From NCBI RefSeq assembly GCF_002737755.1, contig NZ_PEGH01000018.1, positions 620,001-684,000 on the forward strand: a stretch of DNA of 64,000 bases. Direction: 5' to 3'. The notes beneath the pieces are model-generated. The model had not been told where the DNA came from and did not search any database. It saw only the letters and a list, made by a program, of their open reading frames with translations. Both the position numbers and the translations under genes were made by a program. Shown here one piece after another: positions 44,135 through 52,246 of the stretch. How positions within the stretch are numbered: the stretch's first letter is position 1; every line of letters starts with the position of its first letter. The stretch is from Caulobacter sp. BP25. GTDB lineage: Bacteria; Pseudomonadota; Alphaproteobacteria; Caulobacterales; Caulobacteraceae.

Positions 44135-45148
44135 TCAACCCTCCAGCGCCGCGCGGGTGTCGGCCGGCAGCAGGGTGACCGCCTGGTCGAGCAGCTTGCG
44201 CCAGACCTCGCCGCGATCGCGCGCCTCGGCATAGGCCTCACGCAGGGCGAAGGGGTCGTCGAGGGAGAGGGCCTCGATCAGGGCCTGGGCTTGTTCCACG
44301 TCCTTGCGACGCTTGGGGTTGGCTTGGCCGCGCTTGCGCGAGACGATCAGCTTGTGGACGGCGTAGCGCGCCGGGGCGGGCACTCGTACGAGGACGCCGT
44401 CGCCATGCAGCACGGCCGCCTCGACCGTGTCGCGCAACAGGAAGTCCATGAAACGCAGCGGGGTGGCGTCGGTCTTGAGCGCCTCCAGCCGCGAAGTCTC
44501 CTCGTCGCCCGCGTTTCGGCTGGTCGTCAGGACATCAACCGCATAGCCGTCCGGCGTTCGATAGGCCGCGCTCTTGCCGGGGTCGAGCTTGGGGACCGGC
44601 GTGAAGGCGGGATCGGCCGCGCGCAGGACATCGAGGAACGACCGGTCCAGCCCGTCGTCGATCGCGACCGAGACGCCATAGTCCTGGGCGATGTCCAGGT
44701 CGCCGGTCCGCACCGCCTGCGACGGCAGGACAAACCCCAGCGCCGCCCCGTAGGTCTGGAAGGCGACCGTACCGACGACGGCGGCGCGCAGCCGGAAGGC
44801 GCCGGCCTGCGCCAAGGCGCTCAAAATCCGGCCTGTGCGATCGTCGGGTGCGTGTAGGCCCGCCGCGCGGAGGGCTCGGACCAGCATCCGGCGTCCATCG
44901 GCGGCGCCCTTCGCCGACTGGGCCTGCTGGATCGTCTCCAGCAACTCCTGCGTCTCGGGGCCAAGATAGCGCTCGGGGCGCTGACCTTCGACCTGCCTTG
45001 TCCGGACGTACCAGTAGAAGCGGCCCTTGCGCTCGCGACGCAGGAAGCTGGCGCCGCCTCCGAACTCGGCGACGCCCGCCGCCCGGAGCTGATCCAGCAG
45101 TTCGGCGACATTCGTATGGATCGCCAGAGGAAGGCGTTGCAGGGCCAC
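44135..45148 (-). CDS. GSU2403-type nucleotidyltransferase-fold protein
   Basis: A 337-residue protein with an N-terminal helical region (AELLDQLRAAGVAEFGGGASFLRR and FYWYVRTR) and a nucleotidyltransferase domain (AVVGTVAFQTYGAALGF, then the metal-binding strand TGDLDIAQDYGVSVAID, about 165-185), with a C-terminal helical part (APARYAVHKLIVSRKR). The T-G-D-x-D signature could coordinate magnesium. Same superfamily as AbiEii/MNT-type toxins, but no partner gene is adjacent. A GTG start at 45148 after AAAGGTGAT is preferred to the TTG at 45187, since a perfect inverted repeat covers the latter. Confidence 0.75.
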   Translation of the reverse strand: MALQRLPLAIHTNVAELLDQLRAAGVAEFGGGASFLRRERKGRFYWYVRTRQVEGQRPERYLGPETQELLETIQQAQSAKGAADGRRMLVRALRAAGLHAPDDRTGRILSALAQAGAFRLRAAVVGTVAFQTYGAALGFVLPSQAVRTGDLDIAQDYGVSVAIDDGLDRSFLDVLRAADPAFTPVPKLDPGKSAAYRTPDGYAVDVLTTSRNAGDEETSRLEALKTDATPLRFMDFLLRDTVEAAVLHGDGVLVRVPAPARYAVHKLIVSRKRGQANPKRRKDVEQAQALIEALSLDDPFALREAYAEARDRGEVWRKLLDQAVTLLPADTRAALEG

Positions 45149-45160
45149 GAGATCACCTTT

Positions 45161-45185
45161 GCCACCACTTGGATAAAGTGGTGGC
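45161..45185. promoter_or_regulatory. 10-base inverted repeat in front of the nucleotidyltransferase
   Basis: GCCACCACTT-GGATA-AAGTGGTGGC is a perfect dyad with a 5-base centre. It lies 12 bases upstream of the chosen start codon and 31 bases after the acyl-CoA synthetase stop. It may be an autoregulatory operator, a leader hairpin controlling translation, or a weak terminator. Confidence 0.5.
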
Positions 45186-45216
45186 AATTGGCTTTTAAAT
45201 CAACAGAAAGGTGGCG

Positions 45217-46755
45217 CTAGACGATCCGGCTCTCGCCCTTGCCCCAGTACGCGTCGCGGATCAGGCGCTTGTAGAGCTTGCCGGTCGGATGCCGGGGCAG
45301 TTCGGCCATGAAGTCGATGCGGCGCGGGGATTTCACGTGGCTGAGGTTGGCGCGGGCGAAGGTCATCAGCTCCTCGGCGAGAGCCACCTGGTCGTCGCCG
45401 AGGTCCAGGGGCTGGATGACCGCCACGACCTTCTCGCCCATCTCCTCGCAGGGGGCGCCGACGACGGCGGCGTCGGCGACCTTGGGGTGGGTGATCAGCA
45501 GGTTCTCGATTTCCTGCGGATAGATGTTCACCCCGCCCGAGATGATCATGAAGCTCTTGCGGTCGGTCAGGTACAGATAGCCCTCCTCGTCGACCCAGCC
45601 CACGTCGCCCAGCGTCGTCCAGCCGTGCTTGTTGTAGCTCTCGGCCGTCTTCTCCGGGGCGTTGTGGTAGTTCACCGCCGGGCCGTTGGCGAAGTAGACG
45701 GTTCCCTCGATGCGCGGCGGCAGCGGGTCGCCGGTCTCGTCGCAGATGCGCAGCTCGCCCAGCACCGCCTGGCCGACGCTGCCCTTGTGGCTTAGCCAGT
45801 TCTGCGAGTTGATCCAGCAGAAGCCGTTGCCCTCGGTGCCGGCGTAGTACTCGTAGATCACCGGGCCCCACCAGGCGATCATCTGCTCCTTGACCGGCAC
45901 GGGGCAGGGGGCGGCGGCGTGGATCGCCGACTTGATCGACGAGACGTCGTACTTGGCCCGGATCTCCTCGGGCAGCTTCAGCATCCGCACGAAGTGGGTC
46001 GGCACGAACTGGCCGCAGGTGACCTTGTACTGTTCGATCAGGGCCAGGGCCGCCTCGGGCTCGTACTTCTCCATGACGATCACCGTGCCGCCCAGCTTGT
46101 GGACGACCATGCACCAGCGCAGCGGGGCGGCGTGGTACAGCGGCGCGGGCGAGAGATAGACGCTGTCGCCGGTAAAGCCGAACAGGCCTTGGGCCATCAT
46201 CTGCAACGGGTTGGGCGCGTCGATCGGGTGCTCGCTCAGCGCCGGCTTCACGCCCTTGGGGCGGCCCGTCGTGCCCGACGAATAGAGCATGTCCGAGCCC
46301 GCGCTCTGGTCGGTGATCGGCGTCGTCGGCATTGCCGCGCGGGCGGCCTCGAAGTCGGCGTAAGGGCCGTGCGCCCCGCCGACGGCGTAGAGCGTCAGGC
46401 CCGGCAGCGCCTTGGCGATCTCGTCGATCACGGAGCCCATGGCCGGCGAGGTGATGAAGACCTTGGCCCCGCAATCCTCGAGGATGTACTGGGCCTCGGC
46501 GGCCGTCAGCTTGGTCGAGACGCAGACGAAGTAGAGCCCCGCGCGCTGGGCCGCCCAGGCGATCTCGAAGTAGCGGGCGTTGTTCTCCATCATGATCGCG
46601 ATCACGTCGCCGCGCTTCAGGCCCAGCGACCGGAAGAGGTGCGCGCCCTGGTTCGAGCGGGCGTCCAGCTGGCCGTAGGTCACGGTCTCGCCGGAGCCGG
46701 CCATGATGTAGGCGGCCTTGTCGGCCTGGTTCTGGGCGTGGTGGAAGGGGTGCAT
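45217..46755 (-). CDS. Acyl-CoA synthetase (AMP-forming, class I adenylate-forming)
   Basis: Activates a carboxylic acid to its CoA thioester. The 512 residues contain the phosphate-binding loop SSGTTGRPKG (about 168-177), the adenine motif YYAGTEG (about 306-312), the hinge Asp DRKSFMIISGG (about 409-419) and the catalytic Lys near the end (HPTGKLYKR, about 493-501). The RBS GGGAGA precedes the ATG. It follows the GMC oxidoreductase on the same strand with 13 bases between, so they form an operon. Confidence 0.93.
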   Translation of the reverse strand: MHPFHHAQNQADKAAYIMAGSGETVTYGQLDARSNQGAHLFRSLGLKRGDVIAIMMENNARYFEIAWAAQRAGLYFVCVSTKLTAAEAQYILEDCGAKVFITSPAMGSVIDEIAKALPGLTLYAVGGAHGPYADFEAARAAMPTTPITDQSAGSDMLYSSGTTGRPKGVKPALSEHPIDAPNPLQMMAQGLFGFTGDSVYLSPAPLYHAAPLRWCMVVHKLGGTVIVMEKYEPEAALALIEQYKVTCGQFVPTHFVRMLKLPEEIRAKYDVSSIKSAIHAAAPCPVPVKEQMIAWWGPVIYEYYAGTEGNGFCWINSQNWLSHKGSVGQAVLGELRICDETGDPLPPRIEGTVYFANGPAVNYHNAPEKTAESYNKHGWTTLGDVGWVDEEGYLYLTDRKSFMIISGGVNIYPQEIENLLITHPKVADAAVVGAPCEEMGEKVVAVIQPLDLGDDQVALAEELMTFARANLSHVKSPRRIDFMAELPRHPTGKLYKRLIRDAYWGKGESRIV

Positions 46756-46768
46756 CGTCGTCTCCCGA

Positions 46769-48436
46769 TCAGGCGGCGGCGGAAAGGGCGGCGCGGCCCA
46801 GGATCATGTCCGAGGCCTTCTCCGCGATCATGATGGTGGGGGCGTTGGTGTTGCCGGAGACCAGGCGCGGCATGACCGAGGCGTCGACCACGCGCAGGCC
46901 TTCCAGGCCCCGAACCCGAAGCTGGTCGTCGACGACCGCCATCGGCCCGTGGCCCATCTGGCAGGTCCCCACCGGGTGATAGATGGTCGAGCCCGCGAGG
47001 CGCGCGAACTCCAGAAGCTGGGCGTCGCTGGCGACCACCGCGCCGGGGTCCATTTCGTGGTCGATGTAGGGTGAAAGCGCCGGCGCCTGGCCGATCCTGC
47101 GCGCCCATTTCAGACCCGCGACGGCGACCTCCTGGTCCAGCGGATCGGCCAGGTAGTTGGCGAAGATGGCGGGATAGACGCTGGGATCGGGCGACTTGAT
47201 CCGGATGTGGCCACGGCTTTCGGGCCGCAGCTGGCACGGCGCGATGGTCAGGCCCGGCGCGGCCTCCAGCTCCATCTTCTGCTCGTTGACCAGCTTATCC
47301 AGGTCCATGGTCGCGGGCAGGATGTGGAACTGGATGTCCGGTCCCGAGAGGTCGGGACGCGACTTACAAAAGGCGGCGATGTGGGCGGCCGACAGGGTCA
47401 GCAGGCCCTTGCGCTGGAAGAGGTACTTCAAGGCCTCGCCCGCCAGGCGGCCGCCCTTGCTCTGCTCGTTGACCGAGACCACGCCCGCTTTGAGGCGGTA
47501 GCGCACGCTCATCACGTAGTGGTCCTGCAGGTTCTCGCCGACGCCGGGCAGGTCGGCGACGACCTCGATGCCGTGACGGTTCAGAAGCTCGCCGGGACCC
47601 ACGCCCGACAGCTGCAAGAGCTGGGGCGAGTTGATCGCGCCGCCGGCCAGGATCACCTCGGCGTTGGCCATGGCCACGCGCTTCTGACCGTTCTGGCGGA
47701 ACTCGACGCCGACCGCGCGCTTGCCTTCGAACAGGATGCGGCCGGCCAGGGCGTTGGTCTCGACCTGGAGGTTGGGGCGGTTCATCGCCGGGTGCAGATA
47801 GGCCACCGCCGCCGAGCAGCGCTGGCCGTTCTTGACCGTCAGCTGGTAGTAGGTCGCGCCTTCCTGGGCGCCGGCGTTGACGTCGTTGTTGCGCGGGATG
47901 CCGGCCTGCTCGCAGGCGTCGATCACGGCGTCGGAGACCGGGTGCTTGGTGGTCACGTCCGAGACGTTCAGCGGCCCGCCCGTGGCGTGCCAGTCGCAGG
48001 CGCCCCGCTCCTGGTGCTCGGCCCGGCGGAAGTAGGGCGCCACGTCGTCCCAGCCCCAGCCGGCGCAGCCCAACTGCCGCCAGCCGTCATAGTCGGCGTG
48101 CTGGCCTCGGATGTAGAGCAGGCCGTTGATCGAGGATGAGCCGCCCAGCACCTTGCCGCGTGGCCAGACATGGCTGCGACCGCCGGTGCCGGGGTCCGGC
48201 TCGGTGGCGTACAGCCAGTTGACCTTGGGATCCTTCAGTGTCGACGAGTAGCCGACCGGGATGTGGATCATCAGGTTCGAGGCGAACTGGGAGAGGTTTT
48301 TGGTGGGACGGTCGTCGCCGCCGGCCTCCAGCAGCAGGACCTTGAACTTGCCGCCCTCGGACAGCCGGGCGGCCAGCACGCAGCCCGCCGATCCCGCGCC
48401 CACGATCACGTAGTCGGCCTCGATGATCCCGGTCAT
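46769..48436 (-). CDS. GMC-family FAD oxidoreductase (alcohol/choline dehydrogenase-like)
   Basis: A 555-residue flavoprotein that oxidises a primary alcohol to an aldehyde. It has the FAD motif VIVGAGSAGCVLAARLSE (about 10-27), the GMC signature PRGKVLGGSSSINGLLYIRG, the second signature GGAINSPQLLQLSGVG and C-terminal active-site His/Asn (STIYHPVGTCQMG; SGNTNAPTIMIAEK). Upstream, divergent, is a cytochrome P450; the GMC enzyme could oxidise an alcohol made by it, then the acyl-CoA synthetase would act on the resulting acid. The ATG has GGGAGAGAG upstream. Confidence 0.93.
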   Translation of the reverse strand: MTGIIEADYVIVGAGSAGCVLAARLSEGGKFKVLLLEAGGDDRPTKNLSQFASNLMIHIPVGYSSTLKDPKVNWLYATEPDPGTGGRSHVWPRGKVLGGSSSINGLLYIRGQHADYDGWRQLGCAGWGWDDVAPYFRRAEHQERGACDWHATGGPLNVSDVTTKHPVSDAVIDACEQAGIPRNNDVNAGAQEGATYYQLTVKNGQRCSAAVAYLHPAMNRPNLQVETNALAGRILFEGKRAVGVEFRQNGQKRVAMANAEVILAGGAINSPQLLQLSGVGPGELLNRHGIEVVADLPGVGENLQDHYVMSVRYRLKAGVVSVNEQSKGGRLAGEALKYLFQRKGLLTLSAAHIAAFCKSRPDLSGPDIQFHILPATMDLDKLVNEQKMELEAAPGLTIAPCQLRPESRGHIRIKSPDPSVYPAIFANYLADPLDQEVAVAGLKWARRIGQAPALSPYIDHEMDPGAVVASDAQLLEFARLAGSTIYHPVGTCQMGHGPMAVVDDQLRVRGLEGLRVVDASVMPRLVSGNTNAPTIMIAEKASDMILGRAALSAAA

Positions 48437-48450
48437 CGTCTCTCTCCCAA

Positions 48451-48477
48451 GAGCGCGCTTGGGCGCGCTCGTTTTTT
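48451..48477 (+). terminator. Intrinsic terminator in the GMC-P450 divergent region
   Basis: GAGCGCGC-TTGG-GCGCGCTC followed by GTTTTTT is a textbook terminator reading toward the P450 gene. It lies 15 bases upstream of the GMC start and 180 bases before the P450 start, where no plus-strand gene precedes it. It may stop antisense transcription or form an attenuator in the P450 leader. Confidence 0.8.
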
Positions 48478-48488
48478 GTCTGCGTCCG

Positions 48489-48502
48489 GGTTCTTTCGAA
48501 CC
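48489..48502. promoter_or_regulatory. Dyad GGTTC-TTTC-GAACC upstream of the P450 gene
   Basis: A 5-base inverted repeat with a 4-base centre between the divergent GMC and P450 genes, a typical size for a dimeric repressor site. The regulator is not adjacent and cannot be named. Confidence 0.3.
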
Positions 48503-48656
48503 TGATGGACTGTCCGCGTGTAGCCCGCGTGATCAGTGTTCAGTTTGGAGCATGCGCCCAGGTTCGCTGATCGCGCAAGTTGCCGTCGCGGCGCCGTTCC
48601 CGTGTCGCCTTTCCGCGCTATCGTCAGCGCATAACAATGTTCCAGGGAGACGCGTG

Positions 48657-49991
48657 ATGGACCTGATCAGCCAGACGGTGGTGGACGGCATAGCCGGACC
48701 GGGGACGCCCCCGACCTATCCGACGCTGGAGGGCGTCGATCTGGCCGACATCTTCCGCTTCACCAAGGGCCAGCCCTTCGCCGACTTCGCCCGGATGCGG
48801 CGCGAGGCCCCGGTCATGTGGCACCCCGAGCCGATGGGCGGGCCGGGCTTCTGGGCCCTGACGCGCTACGAGGACGTCCATCGGGTCAACGGCGATCCGG
48901 AGACCTTCTCATCGCAACGCGGCGGCATCCTGATGTCGATGGGCGCGCCGGAGAAGCGCCACGCGCTGCTGTTCCGCGCCTCGATGGACACCATGATCAA
49001 CATGGACGCGCCGCATCACCTGCAGCTGCGTCGCGAGCACATGCCGTACTTCACGCCGGCCTATCTGCGCGGTCTGACCGAGCGGGTGAAGGGCGAGGTC
49101 ACCCGGCTGTTGGACGAGATGGAGCCCAAGCTGGCGGGCGGCGCGGCGATCGACATGGTCGAGCACTTCTCGTCGGTGCTGCCGCTGTTCACCCTGTGCG
49201 AGATCCTGGGCGTGCCGCCCGAAGACCGGCCCAAGTTCCTGACCTGGATGCACTATCTGGAGCGCGCCCAGGACCTGGCGGCCCAGCAGGCCAGCGCCCC
49301 GCTGCAGCCGACGCTGGAGCTGATGCAGTTCGTCATGGACTTCAACAACAACGTCGAGGAGATGTTCGAGTACGGCCGGACCATGCTGCACAAGCGGCGG
49401 CTGGATCCGAAAGAAGACCTGATGACCGCCATCGCGCGGGCCCAGGTCGATGGCGCCGTGCTGTCGGACGAATATCTGGACGGCTCGTGGCTGCTGATCG
49501 TGTTCGCCGGCAACGACACCACCCGCAACACCCTGTCGGGCGCGATGCGGCTGCTGACCGAGTTCCCGCAGCAGAAGCAGCGCCTGATCGCCGATCCCTC
49601 GTTGCTGCCCGGCGCGGTCGACGAGTTCATCCGCATGGTCAGCCCGGTGATCTACATGCGCCGCACCGCCACGCGCGACGTCGAGGTCAACGGTCAACGC
49701 ATCCGCGAGGGCGAGAAGGTCATCATGTACTACGGCGCGGCCAACCGCGATCCGGCGATGTTCGAAAACCCCGACCAGTTGGACGTGACCCGCGCCAACG
49801 CCGGCAAGCACATCGCCTTCGGCTACGGACCGCACACCTGCGTGGGCAAGCGCGTGGCCCAGATCCAGCTTGAGGAGGCCTACCGCCAGATCCTGGCGCG
49901 CTTCCCGGACCTCTCCTGGACCGGGGACATCGAGATCGCGCCGAATAACTTCGTGCACGCGATCAGCAAGCTGGGCGTGAAGCGCGGCTGA
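48657..49991 (+). CDS. Cytochrome P450
   Basis: A 444-residue soluble bacterial P450 that hydroxylates its substrate with electrons from ferredoxin. Motifs: I-helix FAGNDTTRNT (about 282-291), K-helix ExxR (EFIRM), and heme loop FGYGPHTCVGKRV with axial Cys395. The overall pattern resembles CYP108-type monoterpene or alkyl hydroxylases, but the substrate is not determinable. The ATG at 48657 follows CAGGGAGACGCGTG. No ferredoxin or reductase gene is adjacent. It is followed by two hairpins before the crotonase gene. Confidence 0.94.
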   Translation: MDLISQTVVDGIAGPGTPPTYPTLEGVDLADIFRFTKGQPFADFARMRREAPVMWHPEPMGGPGFWALTRYEDVHRVNGDPETFSSQRGGILMSMGAPEKRHALLFRASMDTMINMDAPHHLQLRREHMPYFTPAYLRGLTERVKGEVTRLLDEMEPKLAGGAAIDMVEHFSSVLPLFTLCEILGVPPEDRPKFLTWMHYLERAQDLAAQQASAPLQPTLELMQFVMDFNNNVEEMFEYGRTMLHKRRLDPKEDLMTAIARAQVDGAVLSDEYLDGSWLLIVFAGNDTTRNTLSGAMRLLTEFPQQKQRLIADPSLLPGAVDEFIRMVSPVIYMRRTATRDVEVNGQRIREGEKVIMYYGAANRDPAMFENPDQLDVTRANAGKHIAFGYGPHTCVGKRVAQIQLEEAYRQILARFPDLSWTGDIEIAPNNFVHAISKLGVKRG

Positions 49992-49998
49992 AAAGGCG

Positions 49999-50050
49999 CG
50001 CCGGCCGCGAAGGGGGGGTTGCGGCCGGCGCTGGGACAAGCGCCCAGCGG
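49999..50050 (+). terminator. Two tandem hairpins after the P450 gene
   Basis: CGCCGGCCGC (49999-50008) pairs with GCGGCCGGCG (50021-50030), then CGCTGGG pairs with CCCAGCG just beyond (to about 50048). No T-tract. They lie eight bases after the P450 stop and probably separate it from the crotonase gene. Confidence 0.55.
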
Positions 50051-50216
50051 GGGGCGCCGGGCCAGAGGACCATGACTCAGCTTGGCGCGCTCGGCGTCGC
50101 GACCGGCTGCCGCAGCAAACCCAAAACCGGGAGCGGTCGCGCGGGGGCCAGGGTCTTGTGTTTAGCTGTCGCTAGGCCATACGATCGTTTGAAAAAAGCC
50201 CGGGGAGGCCAGCGCC

Positions 50217-51101
50217 ATGTCGAAACCGACCTTCGAGACCCTGCTGTACGACGTCGAGGACGGGATCGCGACGATCACCCTGAATCGTCCGGACCGGATG
50301 AACGCCTTCACCGCCCGGATGATGAAGGACCTGATCGAGGTGTTCGACGTCACCGACGCCGACGACGCGGTCAAGGCCGTGATCGTGACCGGCGCGGGGC
50401 GGGCCTTCTGCGCGGGCGCGGACCTGGGCGGCGGCGGCGCCACCTTCGACCGCAGCGCGCCCCAGGCCCTGGAGCGCGAAGAGGGCAAGGTCGGCGACAT
50501 CTATCGCGACGGCGGCGGTCGCGTGACCCTGCGCATGTACGATAGCCTCAAGCCCATCATCGGCGCGATCAATGGCGCGGCGGTGGGCGTGGGCGTGACC
50601 ATGCAGCTTCCGATGGACATCCGCATGGCCTCGACCGAGGCCAAGTTCGGCTTTGTCTTCGCCCGGCGCGGGATCAATCCGGAAGCCGCCTCGTCGTGGT
50701 TCCTGCCGCGCCTGGTGGGCCTGCAGACGGCGCTGGAGTGGTGCTACACCGGCCGGGTGTTTCTGGCGCAGGAGGCGCTTGAGCGCGGTCTCGTCCGCTC
50801 GCTGCACGCGCCGCAAGACCTGCTGCCGGCGGCCCGCGCCTTGGCCCGCGAGATCGTCGAGAACACCGCGCCCGTCTCGGTGGCGATCACCCGCCAGCTG
50901 CTCTGGCGCATGGCGGGGGCTTCGCATCCGATGGAGGCGCACAAGGCCGACAGCCGGGCCATCCAGTCGCGGGGCGCCTCGGGCGACGCCAAGGAGGGGG
51001 TGACCTCGTTCCTGGAAAAGCGCGCGCCGGTCTATCCGAACCGGGTCTCGTCGGACCTGCCCGACATCTGGCCTGAGTGGGTCGAGCCGGCGTTCAAGTA
51101 G
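50217..51101 (+). CDS. Enoyl-CoA hydratase/isomerase family protein (crotonase)
   Basis: A 294-residue crotonase-fold enzyme. The oxyanion-hole segments are AFCAGADLGG (about 62-71) and GAINGAAVGVGVTM (about 117-130). A Glu/Asp pattern follows in FGFVFARRGINPEAASSW, where Glu is the usual acid/base. The ATG has GGGAGG upstream. Together with the acyl-CoA synthetase and MaoC gene it supports beta-oxidation-like degradation of an acyl-CoA. Confidence 0.93.
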   Translation: MSKPTFETLLYDVEDGIATITLNRPDRMNAFTARMMKDLIEVFDVTDADDAVKAVIVTGAGRAFCAGADLGGGGATFDRSAPQALEREEGKVGDIYRDGGGRVTLRMYDSLKPIIGAINGAAVGVGVTMQLPMDIRMASTEAKFGFVFARRGINPEAASSWFLPRLVGLQTALEWCYTGRVFLAQEALERGLVRSLHAPQDLLPAARALAREIVENTAPVSVAITRQLLWRMAGASHPMEAHKADSRAIQSRGASGDAKEGVTSFLEKRAPVYPNRVSSDLPDIWPEWVEPAFK

Positions 51102-51270
51102 GCGTCGTCATTAGAGGCTCCGGCGGCGGCGCGAGGTCGCTGGTTCCGGGGCTTTGGCAAAGAGCTTGAAATGGCCAAGGCGGCCTGGATCGGGCTTGAA
51201 CCCTACGGGGGGGCGAGCCCTCGCCGTCGGGTGGCCGCGAGGCTGTTCAAGGGGCGATCAATCCGCCCGC

Positions 51271-51714
51271 TCAAGCGCGTGGGTGCATCGGATCGTGAGA
51301 CGCTCTGGCGTGGTGGCCCGCCAAAAAGGCGGGGTCGCCAAGCATGACTTTTGTCCAGGGAATGGTGGCGCCCGCGTAGAGCCAGTGTCCGCTCGGCTCC
51401 CGGCGTATCAATGCGCCCATCTTCTGCGTTGAGATGATCTCGGGCCCCAACCTCAGGTCTACCTTGGTGTGCAAAATCGCCAGGTCTTTATGCGCCATGC
51501 ACAGCGTGTCTTCTGCCTGAATCGAGTCGCAAATCCTAAGTATTGAGCTAAATAAATTTCGTATATTATCCTTTCCGGATAGTGAATGTCGATCGCTGTC
51601 AATTACTATGACGGCGTCGGAGGCGTAGAGCGATAAAATTATATCGACTCTCTTACTGTTAAATGCTGTAACGAATTTCTGGGTCATTGCCTCCGGTGCA
51701 TGGGCCTGGCGCAC
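51271..51714 (-). CDS. SnoaL/NTF2-like small protein
   Basis: A 147-residue protein with the NTF2-like pattern of helix FVTAFNSKRVDIILSLYASDAVIV (split after Leu) and a beta half ending KMGALIRREPSGHWLYAG. This is the DUF4440/SnoaL-like fold of cyclases, hydratases and steroid-isomerase-like proteins. The start is ambiguous: a GTG at 51714 with GAGGG upstream is chosen, but an ATG at 51687 is possible. The region 51530-51780 is clearly richer in A/T than its surroundings, so the gene may be recently acquired. It is divergent from an HxlR regulator. Confidence 0.65.
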   Translation of the reverse strand: MRQAHAPEAMTQKFVTAFNSKRVDIILSLYASDAVIVIDSDRHSLSGKDNIRNLFSSILRICDSIQAEDTLCMAHKDLAILHTKVDLRLGPEIISTQKMGALIRREPSGHWLYAGATIPWTKVMLGDPAFLAGHHARASHDPMHPRA

Positions 51715-51789
51715 GATTTCCCTCGTATTTCTTCGATAGTGATCCTCTAACCATGGCCTTGCGCTACTATCCAAATGGGAAGAATAGGC

Positions 51790-52194
51790 ATGGCGGCGGG
51801 AGTTGACCGCCTCCGGCCCGATGCGCCGACCGTGCTCCACCCTTCGGACTATCCGGTCGAGGAGTGGCTCCACTTTCTCGGGCATCGCTGGAGCGCGGTT
51901 CTGCTCTGGCGCCTGGCGGGCGAGACGTTGCGCTACACCGAATTGGCCGAGCGCCTGCCGGGGATTTCGCCCAAGGTGCTGACCGAACGGCTCAGCGGCA
52001 TGGTGAAGTACGGTCTGGTGATCCGAACCGCCGGGACGGGTTTCCCGAGGCAGGCGGACTACCGGCTCAGCGACCGAGGCTTGGCCGTGATGCTTATCCT
52101 GGATGGGTTTCGCCCGCTGGGCCGCCTGCGTGAGCCCGTGGCCAGTGGTCCGACCGATCCGAGCTGGGGCGTGTCGGACGCGAGCTCGCCTTAA
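51790..52194 (+). CDS. HxlR-family winged-helix transcriptional regulator
   Basis: A 134-residue HxlR/YodB-type regulator. The fold is visible from HFLGHRWSAVLLWRLAGETLRYTELAERLPGISPKVLTERL (written here in its helix parts: HRWSAVLL, LRYTELAERL, ISPKVLTERL) and the wing VIRTAGTGFPRQADYRLSDRG. Unlike many HxlR members it has no Cys in the N-terminal recognition region. ATG 51790 after GGGAAGA is chosen; an ATG at 51775 is in frame. It is divergent from the NTF2-like gene, which it may control. Confidence 0.85.
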   Translation: MAAGVDRLRPDAPTVLHPSDYPVEEWLHFLGHRWSAVLLWRLAGETLRYTELAERLPGISPKVLTERLSGMVKYGLVIRTAGTGFPRQADYRLSDRGLAVMLILDGFRPLGRLREPVASGPTDPSWGVSDASSP

Positions 52195-52246
52195 GGGGCT
52201 CTCTCCGCTCATCGCGCGTTAAGCCTGAAATGGTCTGCTGGGGCCG

